Below, one piece after another: positions 1 through 6,895 of a stretch of DNA of 64,000 bases. This stretch comes from Brevibacterium epidermidis NBRC 14811 (GTDB lineage: Bacteria > Actinomycetota > Actinomycetes > Actinomycetales > Brevibacteriaceae). The position numbers were made by a program, and so were the translations under genes. The stretch spans positions 62,001 to 126,000 of the forward strand of contig NZ_BCSJ01000013.1 of assembly GCF_001570805.1 (NCBI RefSeq), given 5' to 3'. The notes under the pieces were generated by a model. That model ran no database searches, was not told the origin of the DNA, and saw only the letters and a list, made by a program, of their open reading frames with translations. Positions within the stretch are counted from its first letter, which is position 1. The number at the start of each line of letters is the position of its first letter.

Positions 1-132
1 GGTGCGTCCGCCCACACGATCACGCGCCTCGAGGACGATGACGCTGCGTCCGGCCTTCCGCAGCCGGCGGGCTGCGCTCAGGCCCGATGGGCCTGCTCCG
101 ATGATGACCACGTCACAGGTTTCTTCCGACAT
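1..132 (-). CDS. FAD-dependent amine oxidase / oxidoreductase, N-terminal fragment
   Basis: Only the first 44 codons are inside the window; the gene runs off the left edge. The N-terminus has the dinucleotide-binding signature of flavin monoamine oxidases and related FAD oxidoreductases: a short beta strand, GAGPSGL at about residues 12-18, then an acidic residue ending the second strand ([12 protein letters not shown]), where the FAD ribose is normally bound. The ATG is preceded by GAGGAG at 7 bases. The substrate cannot be told from this fragment. The family includes monoamine oxidases, phytoene desaturases and protoporphyrinogen oxidases; the ARDRVGGRT continuation is most like the amine oxidase branch. 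Confidence 0.75.
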   Translation of the reverse strand, partial: MSEETCDVVIIGAGPSGLSAARRLRKAGRSVIVLEARDRVGGRT

Positions 133-169
133 TGGCGATCTCCTCGAAAGGGGCTGGGGTGTTGGCTTC

Positions 170-198
170 AGGTTAGCCAGCCCACAGTCGAAAGCCAA
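170..198 (-). promoter_or_regulatory. Promoter of the amine oxidase gene
   Basis: Read on the minus strand, TTGGCT (198-193) and TAACCT (175-170) are separated by 17 bases, a good match to a housekeeping actinobacterial promoter. It lies about 35 bases upstream of the ATG, leaving room for the GAGGAG ribosome site. Confidence 0.5.
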
Positions 199-360
199 GG
201 TCGAAAACGTGAGTACGGATTTCGCACCGAATGAGCGGATCATCTGTCAGCGCATCTGCATGCGACTGATTCCCGCGGTTTAGACCTTCAAATTGTTCGA
301 AATTCGTCAACTAACGAATTCGAGTGCGGAATCCGCAGTTGGACGCCCAGTCGGGTCGGG

Positions 361-1182
361 TCACTGCACTTCGTATTTGCCATTGATCTGTCCGGCGCCG
401 ACGCCGCCGACAGCTTCCATGGCCGCCTTGGACAGGTCGAAGCAGCGGTTGCCGTGGTACGGGCCGCGGTCGTTGACGCGCACTGTCACGGACTTGCCGT
501 TGGCGGTGTTCGTGATCTTCACCTTCGAGCCGAACGGCAGGGTCTTGTGGGCTGCAGTGAGCTTGTTCGTATCGAAGATCTCGCCGTTGGCAGTCTGCTT
601 GCCATCGAATCCGTCACCGCCGCCGTAGTACGACATCGGGCAGCTGCCCGATTCGCCGGCAGACTTACCGGAGTTCGATGGTCCGTCGTTCTCATCGGCT
701 GCGCCGCTCTTGGACGAACCTTCGTCGGAGGATTCTCCACCTGACGATGCCTCGTCCTTCTTGTCAGCGGTCTGCGACGGCTCAGGGCTCGGAGTCTCGA
801 TGTGGGTGTCGATCGTGACTTCGGCAGGCTTCTCCTTGGCCTGCTTCTTCGCCTTGGCAAGGAATTCATCCGTGGCCTTCGTCGGCTCGGACATGGCGAC
901 GGCGGGCGCTTCGGCCACGACCTGGCCGCCCGTGGAGGAGTCATTGGGGACCATTGCGAGGCTGGATGCGACGACGGCGGCCGTGGCGGCGGTCGGCACG
1001 ATGAAGGCGGAGAGCACAGGACGGGTGCGAACTGCTGCCAGCACTCCCCCGGCGGTGTTCTGCCGGTCGGCGGGTGCATGGCGTCCGGTCTTCTTCTTTG
1101 CCGTCAGTGCGGAGAAGATCGAGCCGGTCTTCTTCGTGCTCGGTGCTGAGTGTCTGCCCACAGTGGTGTTCCTCGTCGTCAT
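361..1182 (-). CDS. RlpA-like double-psi beta-barrel cell-wall protein
   Basis: A 273-residue exported protein. The C-terminal 90 residues are a double-psi beta-barrel of the RlpA family (SYYGGG, TANGE, LTAAHKTLPFG, VRVNDRGP, DLSKAAMEAVG). RlpA proteins act on peptidoglycan as septal lytic transglycosylases, and the barrel carries the catalytic Asp of the NDRGP motif. A basic N-terminus is followed by one hydrophobic segment at about residues 47-75, a signal peptide or anchor. Next comes a Ser/Glu/Asp/Lys-rich linker that probably spans the cell wall. The ATG at 1182 was chosen because the upstream in-frame extension is not protein-like and contains the promoter. Enzymatic activity is inferred from family only. 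Confidence 0.8.
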   Translation of the reverse strand: MTTRNTTVGRHSAPSTKKTGSIFSALTAKKKTGRHAPADRQNTAGGVLAAVRTRPVLSAFIVPTAATAAVVASSLAMVPNDSSTGGQVVAEAPAVAMSEPTKATDEFLAKAKKQAKEKPAEVTIDTHIETPSPEPSQTADKKDEASSGGESSDEGSSKSGAADENDGPSNSGKSAGESGSCPMSYYGGGDGFDGKQTANGEIFDTNKLTAAHKTLPFGSKVKITNTANGKSVTVRVNDRGPYHGNRCFDLSKAAMEAVGGVGAGQINGKYEVQ

Positions 1183-1266
1183 CAGAGAGTGTTTCGGCAA
1201 CTCGGAGATGCGGGGGAAGACCTCTCGCAGCAGTGCGCTTGAGGAGGAACTCCAAGTTATCTGATC

Positions 1267-1309
1267 GTTACCTTCACAGATTCTAGTTAAGGAACTGTTA
1301 CAAAAGCAA
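1267..1309 (-). promoter_or_regulatory. rlpA-like gene promoter with GTAAC-type direct repeats
   Basis: On the minus strand TTGCTT (1309-1304) and TAGAAT (1285-1280) are 18 bases apart. GTAAC (1301-1297) and TTAAC (1290-1286) lie 11 bases apart between the hexamers, and a third GTAAC (1271-1267) follows. Direct GTAAC-like repeats at one helical turn resemble sites of the MtrA response regulator, which controls cell-wall hydrolase genes in actinobacteria. The assignment to MtrA is inference. Confidence 0.4.
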
Positions 1310-1335
1310 AGTGGCACACCCGATGGGTGTGCCAC
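1304..1335 (-). terminator. Rho-independent terminator of the 107-aa gene
   Basis: An 11-bp perfect stem (GTGGCACACCC / GGGTGTGCCAC) with a 3-base loop is followed on the minus strand by TTTGCTTTT. It ends transcription from the gene at 1358-1681. Its T-tract overlaps the -35 of the next gene. Confidence 0.75.
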
Positions 1336-1357
1336 ATGAATGAGAATCTGCTCACAG

Positions 1358-1681
1358 TCAGCGGGACTTGCGAGTCACCAGCTTCCGAACACCGTCGGCT
1401 CCGGTCGTCACGGTCTCCTGTGCCCTGTCGAAGGCTCGCTCGACCTTGCCGCTGCGCACGGCGTCATCGATCGCGTGCGAAACGGATCCCAGTGCGCGGT
1501 TGACGCTGTTCTCGGTGGCTTCGATGAGGCGGGAGGTCGAGGCGGCCTCCCGCACGTTCTTCACACCGGTGCTCGCAACGCTGTAAGCGCGTCCGGCAAC
1601 CCGGCGTGCGCGTTCGGTCGGGGTCTTCGCGGTCGCGTCGATGACGTCGTCGGGTTCGATGGGTTCGCGGTGTGAGCTCAT
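1358..1681 (-). CDS. Hypothetical helical protein, 107 aa
   Basis: A small soluble protein with no family I recognise. It is rich in Ala, Val, Arg, Thr and Ser and looks almost entirely alpha-helical, with amphipathic segments around residues 24-95 (RARRVAGRAYSVAS, SVNRALGSVSHAIDDAVRSG, KVERAFDRAQETV). There is no signal peptide, membrane segment or cysteine. The start is supported by AAGGA about 8 bases upstream. It is divergent from the glycerophosphodiesterase gene and ends in its own strong terminator, so it is probably monocistronic. Codon use resembles its neighbours, which argues for a real gene. Confidence 0.6.
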   Translation of the reverse strand: MSSHREPIEPDDVIDATAKTPTERARRVAGRAYSVASTGVKNVREAASTSRLIEATENSVNRALGSVSHAIDDAVRSGKVERAFDRAQETVTTGADGVRKLVTRKSR

Positions 1682-1725
1682 AGCTCCATCCTTGAGCAGT
1701 GCCTCGGTGAAATCAACACCCTGGT

Positions 1726-1740
1726 TAGGATTGGACCATG
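1726..1740 (+). promoter_or_regulatory. Leaderless promoter of the glycerophosphodiesterase gene
   Basis: TAGGAT (1726-1731) ends 6 bases before the ATG at 1738, so transcription should begin at or next to the start codon. Confidence 0.6.
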
Positions 1741-2502
1741 AATTCCCAGCGGGAGGTCATCGCGGACCCAGAGATCATTGCGCACCGAGGCGGCCTGTGG
1801 CCGGGAATGAGCGAGAACACGCTCGAGGCGTTCACGGCTGCGGCGGCAGCCGGAGTCGAATGGATGGAGACCGACGTCCACGCTTCCGCTGACGGCATCC
1901 TCTTCGCCGCTCACGATGCCGACCTCAACCGCATCGCCGGACTGCCCCACTCCATCCGCGACCTGCCTGCGGACGAACTCGACGATGTCGAACTCCTCGC
2001 CGGGGGCCGACTCCCACGCCTCGAAGCACTGTTGGAGGCGCTGCCGGGAGTGCAATGGAACATCGACGTCAAGGCTGCCCACAGCATCGGCCCGATGATC
2101 CGCTTCGCTCATAATTTCAATGCGGTCGACCGGATCCGTCTCGCCTCGTTCGATTCGAGGACGCTGCGACGACTGCGCACAGCTCTGCCCGGAGTGCGCA
2201 CATCGACGGGAACGACGGAGACCGCCCTCTTCGCCTTGGGTCGGTTGCCGGGAGTTCCGGATCATGGTGTCGCTCCCCTGCCGCCCGGAGTAGACGCCCT
2301 GCAGGTCCCCGCCTCGTTCAGACGGATCCCTGTGGTCACTGCCGATTTCGTGGCGCGGGCGCACCAGTCAGGTCTATTCGTCCATGTCTGGACGATCAAT
2401 GACGAGGCGACGATGCGATCGCTGCTCGACCTCGGGGTCGACGGGATCGTCACCGATGATGTCGACCTCGGTCTCGAGGTATTGGCAAGTCGACGCGGCT
2501 GA
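1738..2502 (+). CDS. Glycerophosphodiester phosphodiesterase family protein
   Basis: A 254-residue cytosolic enzyme of the GDPD family, which hydrolyses glycerophosphodiesters to glycerol-3-phosphate and an alcohol. Family residues are visible: AHRGG (about 16-20), the ENTLEAF motif, the metal-binding METDVH (about 43-48), HD in AAHDADL, NIDVK in the central barrel, and the C-terminal VHVWTIND and DGIVTDDVDLGL strands. There is no signal peptide, so it probably acts on imported or endogenous deacylated phospholipids. It sits alone between a divergent small gene and rbpA. A short GC hairpin at 2513-2532 follows the stop. Confidence 0.9.
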   Translation: MNSQREVIADPEIIAHRGGLWPGMSENTLEAFTAAAAAGVEWMETDVHASADGILFAAHDADLNRIAGLPHSIRDLPADELDDVELLAGGRLPRLEALLEALPGVQWNIDVKAAHSIGPMIRFAHNFNAVDRIRLASFDSRTLRRLRTALPGVRTSTGTTETALFALGRLPGVPDHGVAPLPPGVDALQVPASFRRIPVVTADFVARAHQSGLFVHVWTINDEATMRSLLDLGVDGIVTDDVDLGLEVLASRRG

Positions 2503-2512
2503 TTCAGGGGGC

Positions 2513-2534
2513 CGCCTCGGGGATGCGAGGCGTT
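2513..2534 (+). terminator. Weak hairpin after the glycerophosphodiesterase gene
   Basis: CGCCTCG (2513-2519) pairs with CGAGGCG (2526-2532) and is followed by only two T residues. It may act as a weak terminator. Confidence 0.3.
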
Positions 2535-2602
2535 GCGCTCGGGTTCGTGCTCTGCTCTGCCGCGTGGGTCACTTACCGAACGCCGTCGCGGCCCGTCTGC
2601 AA

Positions 2603-2628
2603 GGAATATTCGGGCACGGTAGACTGTT
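2603..2628 (+). promoter_or_regulatory. SigR/SigH-type promoter of rbpA
   Basis: GGAAT (2603-2607) is separated by exactly 18 bases from GTT (2626-2628). This is the -35/-10 pattern of the thiol-oxidative-stress sigma factors SigR (Streptomyces) and SigH (Mycobacterium). A housekeeping-like TAGACT (2620-2625) overlaps it. rbpA of Streptomyces is a known SigR target, which supports the reading. Confidence 0.6.
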
Positions 2629-2671
2629 ACATTGCGTCCAAGGTGTGCAGTCGAGTCGGAAGGTCCTAGAT

Positions 2672-3013
2672 ATGAGCGAACGCAGTCTCCGCGGAACACA
2701 GTTGGGCTCGCGCAGCCTCGAAACCGAAGAGGGCGTCGAGCCGGCACCCCGTCAGATGGTCGAATTCGAATGCGAAGACGGAACCCGATTCAAGGTGCCG
2801 TTTTCGATCGAAGCCGAGGTCCCCTCGACCTGGGACTCAGGCATCCACGGCGTCGGAGTCCGCGTCGGAGTCAATGAACCCGATGGTGAGCCCGTCAAGC
2901 ATGTGCGTTCCCACTGGGACATGCTCCTGGAACGCCGGTCCTTCGACGAACTCCAGGTGCTCCTCGATGAGCGCCTCGCGATCCGTCGCGGTGAGGTTCC
3001 GGCTCAGAGCTGA
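2672..3013 (+). CDS. rbpA: RNA polymerase-binding protein RbpA
   Basis: A 113-residue actinobacterial transcription factor that binds RNA polymerase and the principal sigma factor and stabilises the open complex. The core matches the family: an N-terminal LRGTQLGSRSLETE segment, an APRQ linker into a small beta-rich core (VEFECEDGTRFKVPFSIEAEVPSTW), and the sigma-interacting helix HWDMLLERRSFDELQVLLDERL. The ATG at 2672 was chosen because upstream in-frame sequence is not conserved in the family and contains the promoter. The gene is monocistronic, with its own stress-type promoter and a strong terminator. Confidence 0.95.
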   Translation: MSERSLRGTQLGSRSLETEEGVEPAPRQMVEFECEDGTRFKVPFSIEAEVPSTWDSGIHGVGVRVGVNEPDGEPVKHVRSHWDMLLERRSFDELQVLLDERLAIRRGEVPAQS

Positions 3014-3035
3014 ATCAGCTGCGCTGAGAGCAGTG

Positions 3036-3075
3036 AAGGGGTGCAGGTCTTCGGACCTGCACCCCTTCCTCTTTC
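3036..3075 (+). terminator. rbpA terminator
   Basis: A 14-bp perfect stem (3036-3049 with 3054-3067) closed by a TTCG tetraloop, followed by CCTCTTT. Confidence 0.85.
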
Positions 3076-3079
3076 CCCA

Positions 3080-3140
3080 ATTGCTACCTGACGGCGGCCC
3101 AGCACAGCGCGAGGTTGCTGGGCCGCCGTCAGGTAGCAAT
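3080..3140. repeat. 25-bp perfect inverted repeat
   Basis: The arm at 3080-3104 is the exact reverse complement of 3116-3140, with an 11-base spacer. It lies between the convergent rbpA and mannose synthase genes, immediately after the rbpA terminator. Neither side has a convincing T-tract, and the stem is longer than a normal terminator. It could be a dispersed repeat unit or a bidirectional transcription barrier. Confidence 0.7.
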
Positions 3141-3147
3141 AGAGGGG

Positions 3148-3894
3148 TTAGGCGGCGCCCAGCAGGCGACGGATCTGCTTGCGGCGGCGAGTCAGACCCC
3201 AACCAGCGACCTTTGTGAAAGCCTCGCTGATGATCGAGCCGCTCATCTTCGATTCGCCCAGCTCGCGTTCGACGAAGACGATGGGCACCTCGGCGACGCG
3301 GAAGCCGGCTTCGACAGTGCGGTAGGTCATATCGATCTGGAAGCAGTATCCCTGCGACTGGACGCCCGAGAGGTCGAGTGCTTCGAGCACAGGACGGGTA
3401 TACGCACGGAATCCGGCCGTTGCGTCCTTGACTCCCAGTCCCATGACCGCGTTGACATAGACGTTCGCGCCGCGGGAGAGGAAGTATCTCGACTTCGGCC
3501 AGTCGACGATCTCTCCGCCCGGCACCCACCGTGATCCGATGATGAGATCCCCTCGGCCCTCTTCGGCAGCACTGAGAAGCTGTCCCAGGTCGAGCGAGCG
3601 GTGGGATCCGTCGGCATCGAACTCGCAGATGATTTCGTAGTCGCGTTCCAGCGCCCATCCGAATCCGGCGATATAGGCCATGCCCAGTCCGGACTTCTCG
3701 GTGCGATGGAGGACGTTGATGCGGGGATCGTTCTGAGCCTGCTCATCGGCCCACTCCCCCGTTCCGTCGGGAGAACTGTCATCGACGATGAGGACGTCGA
3801 CGTCGGGCTGCTGTTCGAACAATCCAGCCAGAGTCACGGGGAGGGCGAGACGTTCATTGAAGGTGGGGATGACGACAAGAATCTTGGAAAGCAC
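3148..3894 (-). CDS. Polyprenol monophosphomannose synthase (Ppm1-like GT2)
   Basis: A 248-residue family 2 glycosyltransferase. It transfers mannose from GDP-mannose to polyprenyl phosphate, giving the lipid-linked mannose donor for lipoglycans and protein O-mannosylation. Visible motifs are VVIPTFNE at the N-terminus, VDDSSPDGT, the metal-binding DAD in CEFDADGSH, IIGSRWVPGG and the RRRKQIRRLL tail. It is the stand-alone catalytic domain; the fused acyltransferase domain of some mycobacterial Ppm1 proteins is absent. I chose the GTG at 3894 because TATCGT lies exactly 7 bases upstream. GTG 3903 and an ATG at 4002 are alternatives. Confidence 0.85.
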   Translation of the reverse strand: MLSKILVVIPTFNERLALPVTLAGLFEQQPDVDVLIVDDSSPDGTGEWADEQAQNDPRINVLHRTEKSGLGMAYIAGFGWALERDYEIICEFDADGSHRSLDLGQLLSAAEEGRGDLIIGSRWVPGGEIVDWPKSRYFLSRGANVYVNAVMGLGVKDATAGFRAYTRPVLEALDLSGVQSQGYCFQIDMTYRTVEAGFRVAEVPIVFVERELGESKMSGSIISEAFTKVAGWGLTRRRKQIRRLLGAA

Positions 3895-3907
3895 GGACTC
3901 CACGATA
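3892..3907 (-). promoter_or_regulatory. Leaderless promoter of the mannose synthase gene
   Basis: On the minus strand TATCGT (3907-3902) is followed by 7 bases and the GTG at 3894. Confidence 0.45.
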
Positions 3908-4051
3908 CGCGGTAGCCGCCCCAGACAATGAGTCGACACCCCCGCCTTCGGACCACGCTGCAACAACAGCGAGTTATCTATTGACGGGAGTGCCGACTCC
4001 ATCCCGCATCAAGCGGAATGTTCACTTCGAATCTAGTGGCCCACACAGACT

Positions 4052-4100
4052 TTGCAAAATCGCTGTGACCTGGGCTGATGACTGAAACCCGAGGTCACAG
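4052..4100 (-). terminator. Terminator of the amidohydrolase-like gene
   Basis: CTGTGACCTGGG (4063-4074) pairs with 4088-4100 with one bulged base. On the minus strand the stem is followed by CGATTTTGC. It lies about 65 bases beyond the stop of the 4165-5097 gene. The rest of 3908-4164 shows nothing clear. Confidence 0.55.
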
Positions 4101-4164
4101 GCTTAAACGCGTTTGAAAAATTTTCCGCATATCGGCGTGTCGGCTGGACAGGCCGGCAGACGGA

Positions 4165-5097
4165 TCAGAGTTCGACGCGCGTGGGCAGCACCACGTCCGG
4201 AGACAGCTCGGGCAGTCCCGGTGTTCCCGATCGCGGGTCGGTGCTCCAAGCGGCGACACGCGGGTCGGCGACCTGGACGACGAGACGCTCGACCTTCCAG
4301 CGCACGATATCGGCATCGGCTCCGGGCGCGAGCACTCCGCCTTCGGGGTTTCCGGCCGCACGGTGAGCGAAGCGGGTCGCAGCGTTGAACGCGGCACGGG
4401 CGCCGATTCCCCCGTCGCCGACGACAGCGTTGCGCACTCCCGCCCAGGGTGAGGCGTCGGAATGGCTGAAGGACACCTGCGCCCCGGCAGCGAGCAGCTG
4501 CGCCAAGGGCTGCGGCTGTGCGGGATCGAGGGTGATGGCGATTCCGCTGCGGCCGAGGACGTCCACCTGGTCATCTGAAACGGCGAAGCCCAAGCGCAGC
4601 CGGTATCCGTGACGCTGAGCGTGAGCGGCATCGGCGCGCAGTGCTTCGAGCACGTCGGTGAGCTGTTCATTCGAATCGACGAGGATGAACAGGTTCAGCG
4701 CCGGAAGCTCCTCCAGGCCAAGGAAATCGGCAGCAGAGATCGAGGCGCGGCGGGTCTCCGTGGACCCGGAGTCCAGGTGCAGGTAGTCGACGACCGACAG
4801 TCCCTCCGGCGCGTCGGCGGCGAACTGGGCGACCGCATCGGCGGTGCCGATCGCGTGCACATGGGTGAACCCCTGCGCATAGAGTTCCGCTGCAGTCGGA
4901 GCCGAATCGTCCAGGATCAGTCCGGCGTGGACGAAGCCCGGGGTGAGGAAGTCCTCACCGAGGTCGATCGCCTCCGGGTCCAGGGCCCTGGCCGCTTCAT
5001 CGGAACCGATGAATGAGACCTTTCCGTCCGTGTGTCCCAGTGCCGTCGCGAACGGGTCGACACTGCTGTAAACATCTCCGCCAAAGTACATAGTCAC
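4165..5097 (-). CDS. Amidohydrolase-fold protein lacking the metal site
   Basis: A 310-residue protein with the layout of the amidohydrolase superfamily (imidazolonepropionase-like): an N-terminal beta region, the LTPGFVHAGL segment, a barrel-like centre, and a C-terminal GNPEGGVLAPGADADIVRW strand typical of these enzymes. The key metal ligands are missing: the family PGFxDxHxH reads PGFVHAGL here, and no later paired histidines replace it. It is therefore probably not a classical hydrolase. The GTG start at 5097 is supported by TAGCCT 7 bases upstream. The gene is divergent from the exonuclease fusion gene. No specific substrate can be proposed. Confidence 0.65.
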   Translation of the reverse strand: MTMYFGGDVYSSVDPFATALGHTDGKVSFIGSDEAARALDPEAIDLGEDFLTPGFVHAGLILDDSAPTAAELYAQGFTHVHAIGTADAVAQFAADAPEGLSVVDYLHLDSGSTETRRASISAADFLGLEELPALNLFILVDSNEQLTDVLEALRADAAHAQRHGYRLRLGFAVSDDQVDVLGRSGIAITLDPAQPQPLAQLLAAGAQVSFSHSDASPWAGVRNAVVGDGGIGARAAFNAATRFAHRAAGNPEGGVLAPGADADIVRWKVERLVVQVADPRVAAWSTDPRSGTPGLPELSPDVVLPTRVEL

Positions 5098-5110
5098 AGC
5101 CGACAGGCTA
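5095..5110 (-). promoter_or_regulatory. Leaderless promoter of the amidohydrolase-like gene
   Basis: TAGCCT (minus strand, 5110-5105) ends 7 bases before the GTG at 5097. Confidence 0.5.
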
Positions 5111-5136
5111 CACCGTCGGCCGTTGCGGCTACACCT

Positions 5137-5170
5137 GTGTCAGGAGGGTCGGGTATCGTCATCGATTGTG
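5137..5170 (+). promoter_or_regulatory. PafBC-type (RecA-independent) damage promoter, leaderless
   Basis: GTGTCAGGA (5137-5145), 8 bases, then TATCGT (5154-5159) fits the mycobacterial RecA-independent promoter motif TTGTCRGTG-N8-TAnnnT in its TGTCRG core and its spacing. The GTG start follows 8 bases later, so the mRNA is probably leaderless. The purine-rich AGGAGGG at 5142-5148 is too far from the start to be its ribosome site. Confidence 0.55.
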
Positions 5171-6853
5171 AAGCCCTTGGTTCTGCTCGATACTCCAGCC
5201 CTGTACTACCGCGCCTTCTATTCGGTGCCGGATTCGATCGTCAATGCCGACGGTCACCCGGTGAACGCCGTGCGCGGGGTGCTCGACACCGTCGCCCAGA
5301 TGGTGCGCCGCTTCGACACCGATCGTGTGATCGCGACGATGGATGCCGATTGGCGTCCGGCCTTCCGCACCGCGATCATGCCCGAATACAAGGCGGCACG
5401 CGTCAAGGATGAGGAAGCCGGCACGGAGATCCCACCGGAGCTGGCGGTTCAGCTGCCGATCATGAATCGCGTCCTCACGGCCGCCGGGATCCCCATCGCC
5501 GAGGTGGACGGAACCGAAGCCGATGACGTGATCGCCACGATGGCCGCCCAGTCCACGACCCCCGTGGTCATCGTCTCCCCCGACCGTGACCTGCTGGCTC
5601 TGCTCGACTCGTCCACCGACGTCAGCGTTCTGCGGCCCCGTAAGGGCGGCGAGTGGGAAGCCCTAACGCAGTCCGACCTTCCGACCGCCTACGGAGTGCC
5701 CGACGGCACCCGCTACCGTGAGCTCGCCGCTCTGCGCGGCGACCCGTCCGACGGGCTCCCCGGAGCCCCCGGCATCGGAGAGAAGACTGCCGCGACGCTG
5801 CTGGAGAACTTCGGTTCGCTCGAGTCGATCGTCAAGGCCGCCAAAGCTGGAGTGAAGACCGGTGGGCTCAGTCCGAAACGAGCCTCAACGATCATCGAGG
5901 TCGAAGAGACCCTGTATAAGACTCTCGAGGTCATGCGGTGCCTGACCGACGTCGACCATGGCATCGACCTCGACAGCGTCCCGAACAGCTTCGACCGTGC
6001 CGCGGTTGAGGACGCCGCTGAAGGGCAGAACATCCGTCGCTCCGTCGATAACCTCACCGGTGCACTCGAATCCGTGTCGGGTGCCGCGGCCTCCCCGCCC
6101 GCGGCCCAGAGCGGTACGACGGCATCGCCCTGGACGAACAAGTCTGCTGAGTCGACGCCGCGGTCCTCTGGGCCCAGTTCCTGGGCTCAGTCCCGGCTCG
6201 TCGGCTTCGACCTCGAGACCACCGGAGTCGAACCGGCCACCGCCCGCATCGTCACTGCGGCGTTCGTCGATTCGGCCACCGAGGTGCGCACGTGGCTGGC
6301 CGATCCGGGCATCGAGATCCCTGAATCGGCACGAGCAGTCCACGGCATCACCACAGAATTCGCCCAGGCCAACGGTGCGGCGGCCGCGCAGGTCGTCGGC
6401 GAACTCTGCGCGGAATTCGCCGCGCTCAAGGAAGAAGGCGCCGTCGTCGTCGGACACAATGTCGTCTACGACCTCAGCGTGATGGCGGCCGAAGTGGCGC
6501 GCCATCGCCCTGACATCGACTTCCCGTCGGTCATTCCGACGATCATCGACACATTCGTCGTCGACAAGCACATCGATCCGTACCGCAAGGGAAAAAGGAC
6601 GCTCATCGAAACGGCGAAGACCTACCGGGTCGAACTCCTCGACGCCCATGATGCCGCTGCCGACGCCCTGGCTGCTCTGGACATTTCCCGTGCATTGGCC
6701 GAAAAGTCCACGGAAATCTCTGCGATGACCAACGATGAGATCATGGCCGCGCAGGCCGATTGGAAGCGCTCGCAGGCGGCGGGACTGCAGGCCTGGCTGC
6801 GGAAGAAGGGCAACGCCGAAGCCGTCGTCGACGGTTCGTGGCCGATGTCCTGA
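5168..6853 (+). CDS. 5'-3' exonuclease fused to a DnaQ-like 3'-5' exonuclease
   Basis: A 561-residue two-domain nuclease. Residues 1-290 are a FEN/PolA-N type 5'-3' exonuclease: LLDTPALYYRAFYS, MPEYKAAR, the metal-binding EADDVIA and SPDRDLLAL motifs, and a helix-hairpin-helix (GAPGIGEKTAATLLENFG). A Ser/Pro/Ala-rich linker follows. Residues about 343-520 form a DEDDh exonuclease with FDLETTG, HNVVYDLSVM and AHDAAADA carrying the expected acidic residues and histidine. The single-domain relative in mycobacteria (Rv2090 type) lacks the second domain. A GTG start at 5168 matches the leaderless promoter. The gene is probably involved in DNA repair or gap processing, which agrees with the damage-type promoter. 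Confidence 0.85.
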   Translation: MKPLVLLDTPALYYRAFYSVPDSIVNADGHPVNAVRGVLDTVAQMVRRFDTDRVIATMDADWRPAFRTAIMPEYKAARVKDEEAGTEIPPELAVQLPIMNRVLTAAGIPIAEVDGTEADDVIATMAAQSTTPVVIVSPDRDLLALLDSSTDVSVLRPRKGGEWEALTQSDLPTAYGVPDGTRYRELAALRGDPSDGLPGAPGIGEKTAATLLENFGSLESIVKAAKAGVKTGGLSPKRASTIIEVEETLYKTLEVMRCLTDVDHGIDLDSVPNSFDRAAVEDAAEGQNIRRSVDNLTGALESVSGAAASPPAAQSGTTASPWTNKSAESTPRSSGPSSWAQSRLVGFDLETTGVEPATARIVTAAFVDSATEVRTWLADPGIEIPESARAVHGITTEFAQANGAAAAQVVGELCAEFAALKEEGAVVVGHNVVYDLSVMAAEVARHRPDIDFPSVIPTIIDTFVVDKHIDPYRKGKRTLIETAKTYRVELLDAHDAAADALAALDISRALAEKSTEISAMTNDEIMAAQADWKRSQAAGLQAWLRKKGNAEAVVDGSWPMS

Positions 6854-6863
6854 ACGCTAGACT
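6835..6863 (+). promoter_or_regulatory. secA2 promoter
   Basis: TTCGTG (6835-6840), 17 bases, TAGACT (6858-6863). It overlaps the end of the exonuclease gene and would give secA2 a leader of about 25 bases with the GAAGGAC site before its ATG. Confidence 0.4.
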
Positions 6864-6895
6864 CGACACCGACGTACAAACGACGAAGGACGACA

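Noticed and set aside
1183..1335. c-di-AMP (ydaO-type) riboswitch ahead of the RlpA-like gene
   Set aside because: Cell-wall hydrolase genes in actinobacteria often have one, but the conserved core elements are absent and the space is taken by a promoter and a terminator.
5141..5148. AGGAGGG as the ribosome site of the exonuclease fusion gene
   Set aside because: It is about 20 bases from the GTG start, too far; it forms part of the promoter instead.
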